From NCBI GenBank assembly GCA_902478945.1, contig CABSMX010000083.1, positions 1 through 9,372 on the forward strand: a stretch of 9,372 bases of DNA, given 5' to 3'. Numbering within the stretch: position 1 is the first letter of the stretch; each line of letters opens with the position of its first letter. The notes under the pieces were generated by a model, which saw only the letters and a list, made by a program, of their open reading frames with translations, did no database searches and was not told the DNA's origin. This DNA is from an uncultured Collinsella sp. (lineage in GTDB: Bacteria > Actinomycetota > Coriobacteriia > Coriobacteriales > Coriobacteriaceae). A program made the position numbers and the translations under genes. This document shows, in pieces, positions 1-7,031 of this stretch.

Positions 1-44
1 ATGCAGCGTAGTCTCGTGGGCTCGGAGATGTGTATAAGAGACAG
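1..44. other. Illumina Nextera adapter and i7 index (artefact)
   Basis: Bases 11-44 equal the Nextera read-2 transposase adapter: GTCTCGTGGGCTCGG followed by the 19-base mosaic end AGATGTGTATAAGAGACAG. Bases 3-10 (GCAGCGTA) sit where the i7 index lies and, from memory, are the reverse complement of index N721. Bases 1-2 (AT) fit the end of the P7 primer. This is untrimmed library sequence joined to genomic DNA at about base 45, not biology. Any reading frame crossing it is meaningless there. Confidence 0.96.
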
Positions 45-1414
<1,370 letters not shown>

Positions 1415-1445
1415 GGTGCCGCCTTTGACCTTGTGTTCCTATATG

Positions 1446-1474
1446 AAAAAAGGCCCCAACTTGCGTTGGAGCCT
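1446..1474 (-). terminator. Intrinsic terminator of tRNA-Ala copy 1
   Basis: Read on the minus strand, AGGCTCCAAC pairs with GTTGGGGCCT (10 bp, one T-G wobble) around a GCAA tetraloop, followed by six T. It lies 15 bases past the tRNA 3' end. The same sequence follows the second tRNA-Ala. It also stands directly in front of the ABC-F start codon. Confidence 0.9.
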
Positions 1475-1489
1475 CATTCAATGCTCGGG

Positions 1490-1562
1490 TGGAGACGAGG
1501 GGGATCGAACCCCTGACCTCTTGACTGCCAGTCAAGCGCTCTCCCAGCTGAGCTACGCCCCC
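1490..1562 (-). tRNA. tRNA-Ala (anticodon GGC), copy 1
   Basis: A full cloverleaf can be drawn. The acceptor GGGGGCG pairs with CGTCTCC and contains the G3-U70 wobble that marks tRNA-Ala. The D arm is GCTC/GAGC. The anticodon stem CTTGA/TCAAG holds loop CTGGCAG (anticodon GGC), and T stem AGGGG/CCCCT holds loop TTCGATC. The discriminator is A73. The next bases are CCC, so CCA is not encoded. It reads GCC codons (and GCU by wobble). The sequence is identical to the copy 977 bp away. Confidence 0.97.
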
Positions 1563-1574
1563 GTGCGAAGAAGT

Positions 1575-1603
1575 ACTATACGGGAACTCCCCCGCCGATG
1601 CAA
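1575..1603 (-). promoter_or_regulatory. Promoter of tRNA-Ala copy 1
   Basis: On the minus strand TTGCAT, a 17-base spacer and TATAGT form a good sigma-70-type promoter just upstream of the tRNA. The -35 is preceded by an AT-rich stretch that could act as an UP element. The -35 and -10 are kept in copy 2, while part of the spacer differs. Confidence 0.8.
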
Positions 1604-1797
1604 GGACAATTTCGGAAAAACTTTCGTGATCGCCGGCGCACACGGGACCGCGCTAGCCCGCGGGGCGCCTGGCCCCCGCACGGCCCGTACGCCGGCCGAC
1701 TTGGCACGCGGAACACGACCCTCCCCGTTCAACAGGGTTTTCCGTACGCCACCAGACCCATTATCGAGTCCGATTGCGAAGCGCCCCTCCCCTGCGC
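1604..1797. other. GC-rich non-coding stretch upstream of tRNA-Ala copy 1
   Basis: I see no credible gene. The part next to the promoter (to about 1625) still resembles copy 2. The 14-mer TAGCCCGCGGGGCG at 1654-1667 recurs at 2652-2665 at the matching distance from the second tRNA-Ala. This suggests both upstream regions descend from one duplicated ancestor and have drifted. Confidence 0.5.
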
Positions 1798-1955
1798 TTC
1801 AAAACCATGCCGGTTTACTACGATGAATTAGGAATGTCCGACAACACTCGCCTTTTGGCGTAACCGGCGGGCTCCCTACCTGCGGTTTTGCAAACGGAGA
1901 ACACACGTTGCTCAGGGGTCGCCGATCCGTCGTAGTAAACAGGCATGGTTTTGAA
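1798..1955. repeat. 158-bp inverted-repeat-ended structured element, copy A
   Basis: The ends are 26-base inverted repeats matching at 25 positions: TTCAAAACCATGCC at 1798 onward, and its complement running through 1955. Each arm carries the inner motif GTTTACTACG. Inside, CCTGCGGTT (from 1879) can pair with AACCGGCGGG just upstream, with one bulged G, around a CTCCCTA loop; CGCC-TTTT-GGCG is a further small hairpin. The element has no gene and no flanking T-tract. It aligns without gaps to the copy at 2836-2993, about 105 of 158 positions identical by hand count. It could be a structured RNA, a MITE-like element or a DNA-binding locus; the sequence alone does not decide. Confidence 0.75.
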
Positions 1956-2085
1956 ATGACATCAGGTTGATTTCACGCATAAATATGTTGGAGCCCTGAA
2001 ATATAGGCTTTAACTTTTTCTAAAACACGTCTTTTCCGCGATGCGCCTAGATTAGCTGTTGTTTAGCATCGGATTTGATCTTGCG

Positions 2086-2114
2086 TTGTGCGACTTGCTT
2101 GTGCATGGTAGTAT
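2086..2114 (+). promoter_or_regulatory. Possible promoter of the CAT tRNA
   Basis: TTGTGC, 17 bases and TAGTAT precede the plus-strand tRNA and would give a leader of about 60 bases. A second -10-like TAGAAT lies at 2158-2163, closer to the tRNA but without a clear -35. One of the two probably drives the gene. I see no gene in 1956-2181. Confidence 0.35.
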
Positions 2115-2181
2115 CTCACGACGTGAAGCGAAGAAATTTGGCCTGAGTTGCCTTTGTTAGAATTGCATTCACCGTTCATAA

Positions 2182-2257
2182 GGGCTCTTGGCGCAACGGT
2201 TAGCGCAGGGGACTCATAATCCCTGGGTTCTGGGTTCGAATCCCGGAGGGCCCACCA
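2182..2257 (+). tRNA. tRNA with CAT anticodon (Met or Ile2)
   Basis: Acceptor GGGCTCT pairs with AGGGCCC (one T-G wobble). The D stem is GCGC/GCGC. The anticodon stem GGGGA/TCCCT holds loop CTCATAA (anticodon CAT). The T stem CTGGG/CCCGG holds TTCGAAT. Discriminator A is followed by an encoded CCA. A CAT anticodon means either elongator Met or Ile2, whose C34 is changed to lysidine by TilS. The C4-G69 pair is seen in E. coli Ile2 and leans that way, but this is not decisive. It is not an initiator, because the first pair is a normal G-C. Confidence 0.93.
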
Positions 2258-2266
2258 GAGTATTTC

Positions 2267-2297
2267 GAGGCCGGGCATTACGCCCGGCCTCTTTGTT
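2267..2297 (+). terminator. Intrinsic terminator of the CAT tRNA
   Basis: GAGGCCGGGC pairs perfectly (10 bp) with GCCCGGCCTC around ATTAC, followed by TTTGTT. It begins 9 bases after the encoded CCA. The following 2298-2417 stretch holds nothing I can identify. Confidence 0.88.
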
Positions 2298-2422
2298 ATT
2301 GGGTTGCAGACTAGCTTTGTCATTCAGAGACGTAAAGTTATCAACATTCATATTCGTAATTAACAATGGGCATGTCGCCAAGATGCTACTCAGCCAATAC
2401 ATGGCTTAAATCAATAGATATG

Positions 2423-2451
2423 AAAAAAGGCCCCAACTTGCGTTGGAGCCT
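2423..2451 (-). terminator. Intrinsic terminator of tRNA-Ala copy 2
   Basis: The sequence is identical to the terminator at 1446-1474: a 10-bp stem, GCAA loop and six T on the minus strand. No minus-strand gene follows it directly, so it belongs to the tRNA unit rather than to a downstream gene. Confidence 0.9.
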
Positions 2452-2466
2452 CATTCAATGCTCGGG

Positions 2467-2539
2467 TGGAGACGAGGGGGATCGAACCCCTGACCTCTTG
2501 ACTGCCAGTCAAGCGCTCTCCCAGCTGAGCTACGCCCCC
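2467..2539 (-). tRNA. tRNA-Ala (anticodon GGC), copy 2
   Basis: The sequence is base-for-base the same as the tRNA at 1490-1562, with anticodon GGC, the G3-U70 identity pair and no encoded CCA. Identity covers 149 bp (2418-2566 against 1441-1589), taking in the terminator, tRNA, -10 and part of the promoter spacer. Confidence 0.97.
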
Positions 2540-2551
2540 GTGCGAAGAAGT

Positions 2552-2580
2552 ACTATACGGGAACTCGGACGGCGATGCAA
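2552..2580 (-). promoter_or_regulatory. Promoter of tRNA-Ala copy 2
   Basis: TTGCAT, a 17-base spacer and TATAGT on the minus strand, as in copy 1. Five spacer bases next to the -35 have changed while spacing and both hexamers are kept, which supports function. AT-rich sequence lies upstream. Confidence 0.8.
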
Positions 2581-2835
2581 GGACAATTTTGGGAAATATT
2601 TTGCGGCGCGTGGAACGGGCGCGGGGCCAAAGAGACACACGATGCCCGACATAGCCCGCGGGGCGAGCCCCGTGGGCGGCGGCAAGCCCGCCGCCTTCCT
2701 TTGCAGGGCTCGGCATGTCACCCCAGGTGCCGCCGGCCAGACCAAAGCGATCCGCGGTACTTCCGGGGCCCGAGCCCTTCCGCACGTCTTCGGGCCAATT
2801 TACGGAACCGAGCGTAGCTCGCCCCAGCTGGTCGC
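2581..2835. other. GC-rich non-coding stretch with hairpins
   Basis: No gene is credible here. At 2654-2677 an 11-bp hairpin forms: GCCCGCGGGGC, GA, then GCCCCGTGGGC, with one G-T wobble. A second, GGCGGC/GCCGCC, follows at 2678-2695. Open frames across this stretch have no SD site and no recognisable protein. Confidence 0.5.
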
Positions 2836-2993
2836 TTTATAAACAGATCGGTTTACTACGATGATTCCCGGATTTCCGACCTCACATCTAATTTCGCAAA
2901 ACGGGCAGGCAATCTACCTGCGGTTTTACGGGCGTCGAAGTCAGTGTGTTCAGCCACCCTCAATCCAACGTAGTAAACCGGCGTGGTTGTAAA
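2836..2993. repeat. 158-bp inverted-repeat-ended structured element, copy B
   Basis: This has the same length and register as copy A. The inner arm motif CGGTTTACTACG and its complement are perfect; the outer arm bases have decayed. The inner hairpin is kept with different bases: GCAGG pairs with CCTGC, and AAAAC with GTTTT, around CAATCTA. The block CTACCTGCGGTTTT is shared exactly with copy A. Like copy A it lies a few hundred bases behind a tRNA-Ala promoter. Confidence 0.72.
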
Positions 2994-3045
2994 ATGACAC
3001 TTAATTACTGGCAGCATATAAAGCATTAAAATGCTCACTTGGACA

Positions 3046-4203
3046 TCATTGCTTTCCAATAGAAAGCCAATTGCACAGAACGTTGGCCCGCAATCTGGTC
3101 TCAGCGCATTTCATCGCCTCGGTTTTTGGCTTGTAGCGCAACTCTAATCGCTCACACACACTGTGGATGATGGCATCAAGCTGATCGTGATCATTGAGCA
3201 TGTCATGGGTTACAAGAAATACGTCGTATCCCATGCTTTGCAATGCTGTCATTCGGGTGGCATCGTGGTCAAGCACGGCGCCCGATCCATGGATAACCTC
3301 TCCTTGAAGTTCGATAATCACAGCCTTCATTGTTATTGGGTTTACGATGACGATATCGCCGTAACAGATTTTCTGACCTGCGATTTTCCGAGCTGAATTC
3401 GACAGCGGTGTTAAGTCGTTGACGAATATGTTTTTAAACTCCGCTCCGCCGGCACGCCTCGGATGACTCAGCAACATGATTCCAGCAACTTCTAGCGGGG
3501 ATGCAGCGATACCCATTACCTGCCGTGCGGCTTCGTAGAATTGCTTTCCCCACATCTCGTTTTTAACCTTCGCTGCAAATCTATGCAGTTCTTCTATTTC
3601 AATAAGAGGCTTTCTCATCCAGAGCGATGTGCCCTTTCCGCTAGCTTTATTTCCGGATCCGTCATCCTGCTGCCCACTTTGATCATTCTCGCTGTCCTTC
3701 TGGTGCGCCCGAGCATAGACTCGCTTCCATGGGACCTCGTCTTGGGTTTCGTCTAGTTCAAACAGACTTTCTATGGTGTACTGCTCTTCTTTTGATTTTG
3801 CCTGCTCAAGTGCCATATCGACCGCGGGCGATGGTTTAAAAATCGAGAACCATCCGCAGAACTCGTACATAGCAAGAACTAGATCGCATGAGGACACGCT
3901 TCGAGTCATGGTGAATAGCGTATTAAGAGGGTCAGTGACGCTAAAGCCCATACCCGTTTCGATGGAAACCTTCTCTGTATAGGCGCTGTTCCATCGGATG
4001 GTCCGTCTAGTCTCGGAATGCAGGTTGCTTCGTGTTGATGCTGCTGTGATGACTGGCGTCTTGAGGACGTCGGTTACGAAAGGGGCTTGGGACAGAGCTC
4101 GCCAGCCGTCTTCGGCGTTAGGTAGGCGCGGGTAGAGGTCGCGCACTTGCGGTGGGCAGCGCCAGTAGCGGAATGCAGTGTTTGCGCAGACGATTTCGTC
4201 CAT
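3046..4203 (-). CDS. Unknown protein with PD-(D/E)XK/DUF559-like C-terminal domain
   Basis: The product has 385 residues, with neither signal peptide nor membrane segment. The N-terminus contains FRYWRCPPQVRDLYP (11-25), then a mixed region and a polar low-complexity linker (about 165-192). The C-terminal part has SPLEVAGIMLLSHPRR (235-250), then D283 in YGDIV, E298-x-Q300 in IIELQG, D312/D314 with R317, and GYDVFLVT (325-332). That order resembles DUF559/Vsr-like PD-(D/E)XK folds, in which E-x-D/K is usual; here it is E-x-Q, so catalysis is doubtful. From memory, Coriobacteriia have proteins with a similar SP-x-E...LPRR block before such a domain, sometimes linked to AbiE-like systems. GGGGAGG lies 5 bases before the ATG. 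Base composition is visibly less GC-rich than flanking genes, suggesting accessory origin. A weak AGCAT/ATGCT hairpin (3020-3034) follows the stop. Confidence 0.8.
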   Translation of the reverse strand: MDEIVCANTAFRYWRCPPQVRDLYPRLPNAEDGWRALSQAPFVTDVLKTPVITAASTRSNLHSETRRTIRWNSAYTEKVSIETGMGFSVTDPLNTLFTMTRSVSSCDLVLAMYEFCGWFSIFKPSPAVDMALEQAKSKEEQYTIESLFELDETQDEVPWKRVYARAHQKDSENDQSGQQDDGSGNKASGKGTSLWMRKPLIEIEELHRFAAKVKNEMWGKQFYEAARQVMGIAASPLEVAGIMLLSHPRRAGGAEFKNIFVNDLTPLSNSARKIAGQKICYGDIVIVNPITMKAVIIELQGEVIHGSGAVLDHDATRMTALQSMGYDVFLVTHDMLNDHDQLDAIIHSVCERLELRYKPKTEAMKCAETRLRANVLCNWLSIGKQ

Positions 4204-4504
4204 TTGCGCCTCCCCTGGTTTCGGCCGTAGGCCGTGCGGATTACGGGCATGGCCGATTATCTACCGGGGCATCATGTGGGTAAGTACCGGAAGCAAACCA
4301 AATGCTTGACGGGTTCCTCCGAAATACCATCGTTTGATAGAAATCCGCTGGTAGGCGCTTTGGGCATGTGGTTCCTATCTCCACATTTGTGCTCGGATCA
4401 CAGGGGGAATTCAATGAAAATACGCATGCGTTTTATACATAACGTGCAATGGCGTCAGCGAAAAGGGTGCGATAAAAATGACGCCTTAGACGACTACGAT
4501 TTGA
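4204..4504. other. Gene-poor stretch between the 385-aa gene and tRNA-Val
   Basis: I see no reliable gene. A plus-strand frame starting at 4414 (MKIRMRFIHN...) has an AGGGGG site upstream, but it runs through the tandem repeat into the tRNA-Val terminator, so I do not call it. The 5' end next to 4203 must hold the promoter of the 385-aa gene. AGATAAT-like sequence is present on the minus strand, without a clear -35. Confidence 0.4.
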
Positions 4505-4540
4505 TTTTGGTGTCACTTTTGGTGTCACCCTTGGTGTCAA
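4505..4540. repeat. Three tandem 12-bp repeats next to tRNA-Val
   Basis: TTTTGGTGTCAC occurs twice exactly and a third time as CCTTGGTGTCAA, with a strict 12-base period. The block abuts the T-tract of the tRNA-Val terminator, downstream of the tRNA 3' end. Short direct repeats in this position resemble arm-type integrase sites of elements that insert in tRNA genes. No integrase or second att copy is visible in the window. Confidence 0.85.
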
Positions 4541-4574
4541 AAAGAAAAAGGCCAGAGGCTTAACACCTCTGACC
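4539..4574 (-). terminator. Intrinsic terminator of tRNA-Val
   Basis: On the minus strand GGTCAGAGG pairs with CCTCTGGCC (9 bp, one T-G wobble) around TGTTAAG, followed by TTTTTCTTTTT. It starts 11 bases after the encoded CCA of the tRNA. Confidence 0.88.
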
Positions 4575-4585
4575 TGTGCTTTAGA

Positions 4586-4660
4586 TGGTGGGCGATACAA
4601 GATTCGAACTTGTGACCCCATCCGTGTGAAGGATATGCTCTACCCCTGAGCCAATCGCCC
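4586..4660 (-). tRNA. tRNA-Val (anticodon CAC)
   Basis: Acceptor GGGCGAT pairs perfectly with ATCGCCC. D arm GCTC/GAGC has a short loop. The anticodon stem TATCC/GGATG holds loop TTCACAC (anticodon CAC, reading GUG). T stem ACAAG/CTTGT holds TTCGAAT. Discriminator A and an encoded CCA follow. Unlike the tRNA-Ala copies, it carries its CCA in the gene. Confidence 0.96.
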
Positions 4661-4680
4661 GTCGCCTTTCGGCAAAAGAG

Positions 4681-4710
4681 ATACTATCATAGCCGCGCGT
4701 GGTTTACCAA
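4681..4710 (-). promoter_or_regulatory. Promoter of tRNA-Val
   Basis: On the minus strand TTGGTA, 18 bases and TAGTAT, with a TG one base before the -10 (extended -10). It lies about 20 bases upstream of the mature tRNA 5' end. Nothing recognisable lies between it and the DUF3825 stop at 4871, and no clear terminator for that gene is visible. Confidence 0.6.
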
Positions 4711-4870
4711 GAACTTTTTGCCCCCGATTTTAAATTCGTGGGTGCAAGCCGCGTCATCGCACGTAAGGCTCCCAGCAAATCAGCAGCTAAACTGCCCTTT
4801 ATCGTTTGATCCACGAGGTCTCGGGGCGGCAGATAAGTCGCGCGTTGTTGTAGGCCATGTCGAGTGTGAG

Positions 4871-5608
4871 TCAGGTGCGCGCGGCGTAAAAGCCATCCTC
4901 CCGCTGAATGGTCAGCGCCAGCTCGGGCTTGTCGCCGGTTAGGCACAGCGGCAGCAGTAGTTGGATTCGGCCGCCGTAGAACTGCGGCACCGCGAGCGTG
5001 TAGTTGGCGGCGGCGCGACGGGCGGCCTCGACGACGGCGCCCTCAAAGGCGCGGCGTAGCAGCAGCGAGTTGCCCTCCCCCATAAGGCTGACGGGAATGC
5101 GCGTCAGGTTCTCCTCGTCGCCCAGAATGTGGTCGATGTTGGAGCGGATGGGCAGGCGGTAGTCAAAGACCAGCTCGGAGGGGTCCTCGGCAAAGCGCAC
5201 GCGGCACGGCAGGAACTCAAACGAGACCAGCATGGGGTCGCTTTCCTTAAAGAAGCCCTTCAAAAACCAGCGCTGGCGCGCATCGGGCTTGGTATTGGGC
5301 TCAAACAGACCGTAGATGGTCTCGTAGCGGCGCGTGTACAGGCCGGTGTTGAACAGGCAGCGGTCGTCGTCGAACACCAGCGGCAGGTTGAACGGCGCGG
5401 TCTGGTCCACGTCGCGCTCGGTCAAAAACACCGCGCGGCTAAACGAAAACGACAGGTAGTTTTTGAGGATGCGGTTGCTAGGACCCCAGTCCTCGGGATC
5501 GGCGAGGTCGGCCAGGCGGTCGTAACAGGGCTCGGGGCAAAACGCAAAGTCGTAGACATTGCTGCACAGGGTGCTGGGGATTTCCATGTGGTGTCCAATC
5601 CATTTCAT
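4871..5608 (-). CDS. DUF3825 domain protein
   Basis: The protein has 245 residues and no signal peptide or membrane segment, so it is likely cytosolic. The middle carries the pattern I recognise as DUF3825: ILKNYLSFSFSRAVF (47-61), then LFNTGLYTRRYETIYGLFEPN (85-105) and RWFLKGFFKESDP (112-124). The family has no settled function; some members sit beside nucleic-acid or conflict-system domains. The first ATG (5608) has no SD site. ATG at 5587 (MEIPSTLC) has only a weak TTGGA and better matches the codon style that follows. Eight codons separate the first ATG from the TAG of the upstream Doc gene, in the same frame, so coupling, read-through or a split fusion are all possible. It is the last gene of the minus-strand run. 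Confidence 0.88.
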   Translation of the reverse strand: MKWIGHHMEIPSTLCSNVYDFAFCPEPCYDRLADLADPEDWGPSNRILKNYLSFSFSRAVFLTERDVDQTAPFNLPLVFDDDRCLFNTGLYTRRYETIYGLFEPNTKPDARQRWFLKGFFKESDPMLVSFEFLPCRVRFAEDPSELVFDYRLPIRSNIDHILGDEENLTRIPVSLMGEGNSLLLRRAFEGAVVEAARRAAANYTLAVPQFYGGRIQLLLPLCLTGDKPELALTIQREDGFYAART

Positions 5609-5632
5609 AGCTGGCGTGCGGATGCTTAGATT

Positions 5633-6148
5633 CTATACGTGCGACGGGTCGTCCGTGCCCGCAACGCAACCGCGGCGCAGCTCTTCGGCGAGCTCGCTGG
5701 TCGTGCGGCTACTAGAAACGAGGTCCTGGATCCAGGCGTAGTACTGGTTGTCTTTGGGCTCGGGGTTGTCGGACAGCACGACCGGAGTGCCTGCGAACCT
5801 TAAGACGGACAACGCAAAGACAAGGCTGGTGCGTTTGTTGCCGTCCTCAAAGATGTGGTCCTTGACCATGTGATCGGCCACGTAGGTGACCTGGTCAAAG
5901 ATGTCTGCGAAGCGATCGGCCGGCGATTGACCGAATATCGTACAGAATGCACCCGCAAGCACGGATTCGACGCGTCCAAGCTCAAGCGCGGCCCGGTCGC
6001 CTGTGGTGTCGGTTGTATAGCAGCGCCCGACCGTCATCAGCGTGCTGTGTAGGCGCATCACGGCCGCGGCCATAGCTTCGAGCGAACCGGCATCGTCGAG
6101 CACGAGCGGCGCGAACGGATGCGCCTGGCGCGGCGCGACCGCCATCAT
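5633..6148 (-). CDS. doc: Doc-type Fic toxin
   Basis: A Fic-fold protein of 171 residues. The core motif is H98-I-F-E-D-G-N-K-R106, matching the Doc form HxFx(D/N)(A/G)NKR with lysine where AMPylating Fic proteins have glycine. Doc of phage P1 phosphorylates EF-Tu and stops translation; the same activity is inferred here from the motif. A helix-rich N-terminal part (25-95) and the text after the motif fit the fold; the length exceeds the 126 residues of P1 Doc. No inhibitory (S/T)xxxE(G/N) motif stands out, so inhibition probably comes from a partner. The start overlaps the stop of the 61-aa gene as ATGA, which implies coupled translation and makes that small protein the likely antitoxin. An alternative start is Met2, one codon later. 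Confidence 0.9.
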   Translation of the reverse strand: MMAVAPRQAHPFAPLVLDDAGSLEAMAAAVMRLHSTLMTVGRCYTTDTTGDRAALELGRVESVLAGAFCTIFGQSPADRFADIFDQVTYVADHMVKDHIFEDGNKRTSLVFALSVLRFAGTPVVLSDNPEPKDNQYYAWIQDLVSSSRTTSELAEELRRGCVAGTDDPSHV

Positions 6149-6330
6149 GAGTTCTCCAAGAGCCTGAGCGCGTTGGGCATGCCCTCAATGGTCAGCCGAA
6201 CAGCTTCATCGATTGACGTGGCGCCGCCGAGCAAAATCGGTGATGCTGAATTTGCCACGTGCGCAGTCGAATGATCCTCTTGAACAGCTAGGCCAGCGCC
6301 GTCATCATGTTGGACATTGCCCCAAAGCAT
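6145..6330 (-). CDS. Small protein upstream of Doc, candidate antitoxin
   Basis: A 61-residue protein with no family I can name. It starts MLWGNVQHDDG and contains TSIDEAVRLTIEG (about 38-50), which could form an amphipathic helix. An excellent AAGGAGG lies 5 bases before the ATG, and the stop codon of the XRE gene (TAA) overlaps that SD. Its own stop overlaps the Doc start (ATGA). Size, position and coupling argue for an antitoxin of Doc, but it has no visible Phd-type DNA-binding N-terminus. The SD and first eleven codons closely match the start of the 88-aa gene at 7913, which precedes a DUF4160 gene. Function is inferred from context only. Confidence 0.82.
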   Translation of the reverse strand: MLWGNVQHDDGAGLAVQEDHSTAHVANSASPILLGGATSIDEAVRLTIEGMPNALRLLENS

Positions 6331-6341
6331 GTCTGCCTCCT

Positions 6342-7031
6342 TTATAGCTCAATGGATGGAATAGCCTGCGAGTCGTACTCCAGGGCAACCGGCTGCCAGA
6401 CGAGGTCTTCGAGTGTGCAGTCCAGGGTTTTTGCGAGCGCCAATGCCGAGGAAACCGAGGCACGGCGTAGGTCGAGCTGGTTCTGCTCGTAGAGTTGTAT
6501 GGCGCGAAGCTTAACCCCCGATTGGGCGGCGAGCTGTTTTTGCGTTAGTCCGGCCGCCTTTCGTGCCGCCTTGAGGCCCTTTTTGTCTGCCTGGGCATCG
6601 TTCCATTTATCAATGACAATCTGGGCGAATTTGTCTTCGGAGGCCTCGTGAAGCGGATGGTACGAGCCGATAATCCAATCGAGCGGGGCGACTTCGAGTA
6701 GCTCATTAAAGCCCAAGCTGCACATCCATTGCGCATAGGCCAAAACCCAGCCCGCCCAATACTGAGGCGAACGGTCGAACGGATAGGTCTCCCTGCATTT
6801 GACGGGGGTCAGTCCCGCATGGGCGATAATATCGCGCGCGAGCTCGTCGCCCGCCATGCCGCAGACGACGCGAGGCATACCGCGCTCAAACTGTTTCATC
6901 TCAAGAGCGTTCGACAAGATCGCCGTCAACTCGGCTGGAGTCAGCCCTTGGTCACAGAGAGCAAAATCGACCGCCTCGTCCAGCGTTCTCATTGCATCCT
7001 CAAGATACATATCACTGTAGGCGTGGGTCAT
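6342..7031 (-). CDS. XRE-family regulator with N-terminal TA-associated domain
   Basis: The protein has 229 residues. The C-terminal 153-211 is a Cro/C1-type helix-turn-helix: LKAARKAAGLTQKQLAAQSG, then LRAIQLYEQNQLD and LALAKTLDCTLEDL. The N-terminal part (about 10-145) includes FERGMPRVVCGMAGDELA and YWAGWVLAYAQW. From memory, this architecture occurs in gut Firmicutes and Coriobacteriia regulators that neighbour DUF3990/DUF3791 toxin genes. Here the next genes are a 61-aa protein and Doc instead. It probably represses the module and may be part of the antitoxin. Start choice is open: ATG 7031 overlaps the remnant upstream frame, ATG 7010 is possible, and ATG 6992 has GAGG 5 bases upstream. 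The stop overlaps the SD of the next gene. Confidence 0.88.
   Translation of the reverse strand: MTHAYSDMYLEDAMRTLDEAVDFALCDQGLTPAELTAILSNALEMKQFERGMPRVVCGMAGDELARDIIAHAGLTPVKCRETYPFDRSPQYWAGWVLAYAQWMCSLGFNELLEVAPLDWIIGSYHPLHEASEDKFAQIVIDKWNDAQADKKGLKAARKAAGLTQKQLAAQSGVKLRAIQLYEQNQLDLRRASVSSALALAKTLDCTLEDLVWQPVALEYDSQAIPSIEL

Noticed and set aside
1441..1643. Frames giving GGDEGDRTPDLLTASQALSQ-like peptides (also near 2366-2842) and minus-strand GGVAQLGERLTGSQEV
   Set aside because: These are translations of the tRNA-Ala genes, a common source of false hypothetical proteins. The same holds for SNPEPRDYESPALTVAP at the CAT tRNA and MGSQVRILYRPPS at tRNA-Val.
3020..3034. Terminator after the 385-aa gene
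   Set aside because: The stem is only 5 bp (AGCAT/ATGCT) and AT-rich, with a poor T-tract; too weak to call.
4505..4540. CRISPR array
   Set aside because: The repeats are 12 bp, directly tandem with no spacers, and no cas genes are near.
4414..4563. Small plus-strand frame MKIRMRFIHN... with AGGGGG upstream
   Set aside because: It consists partly of the tandem repeat (LVSLLVSPLVS) and ends inside the tRNA-Val terminator. No homology is recognisable.
5129..5629. 166-codon plus-strand frame over DUF3825
   Set aside because: It is a shadow of the minus-strand gene, low in complexity, and has no SD site.
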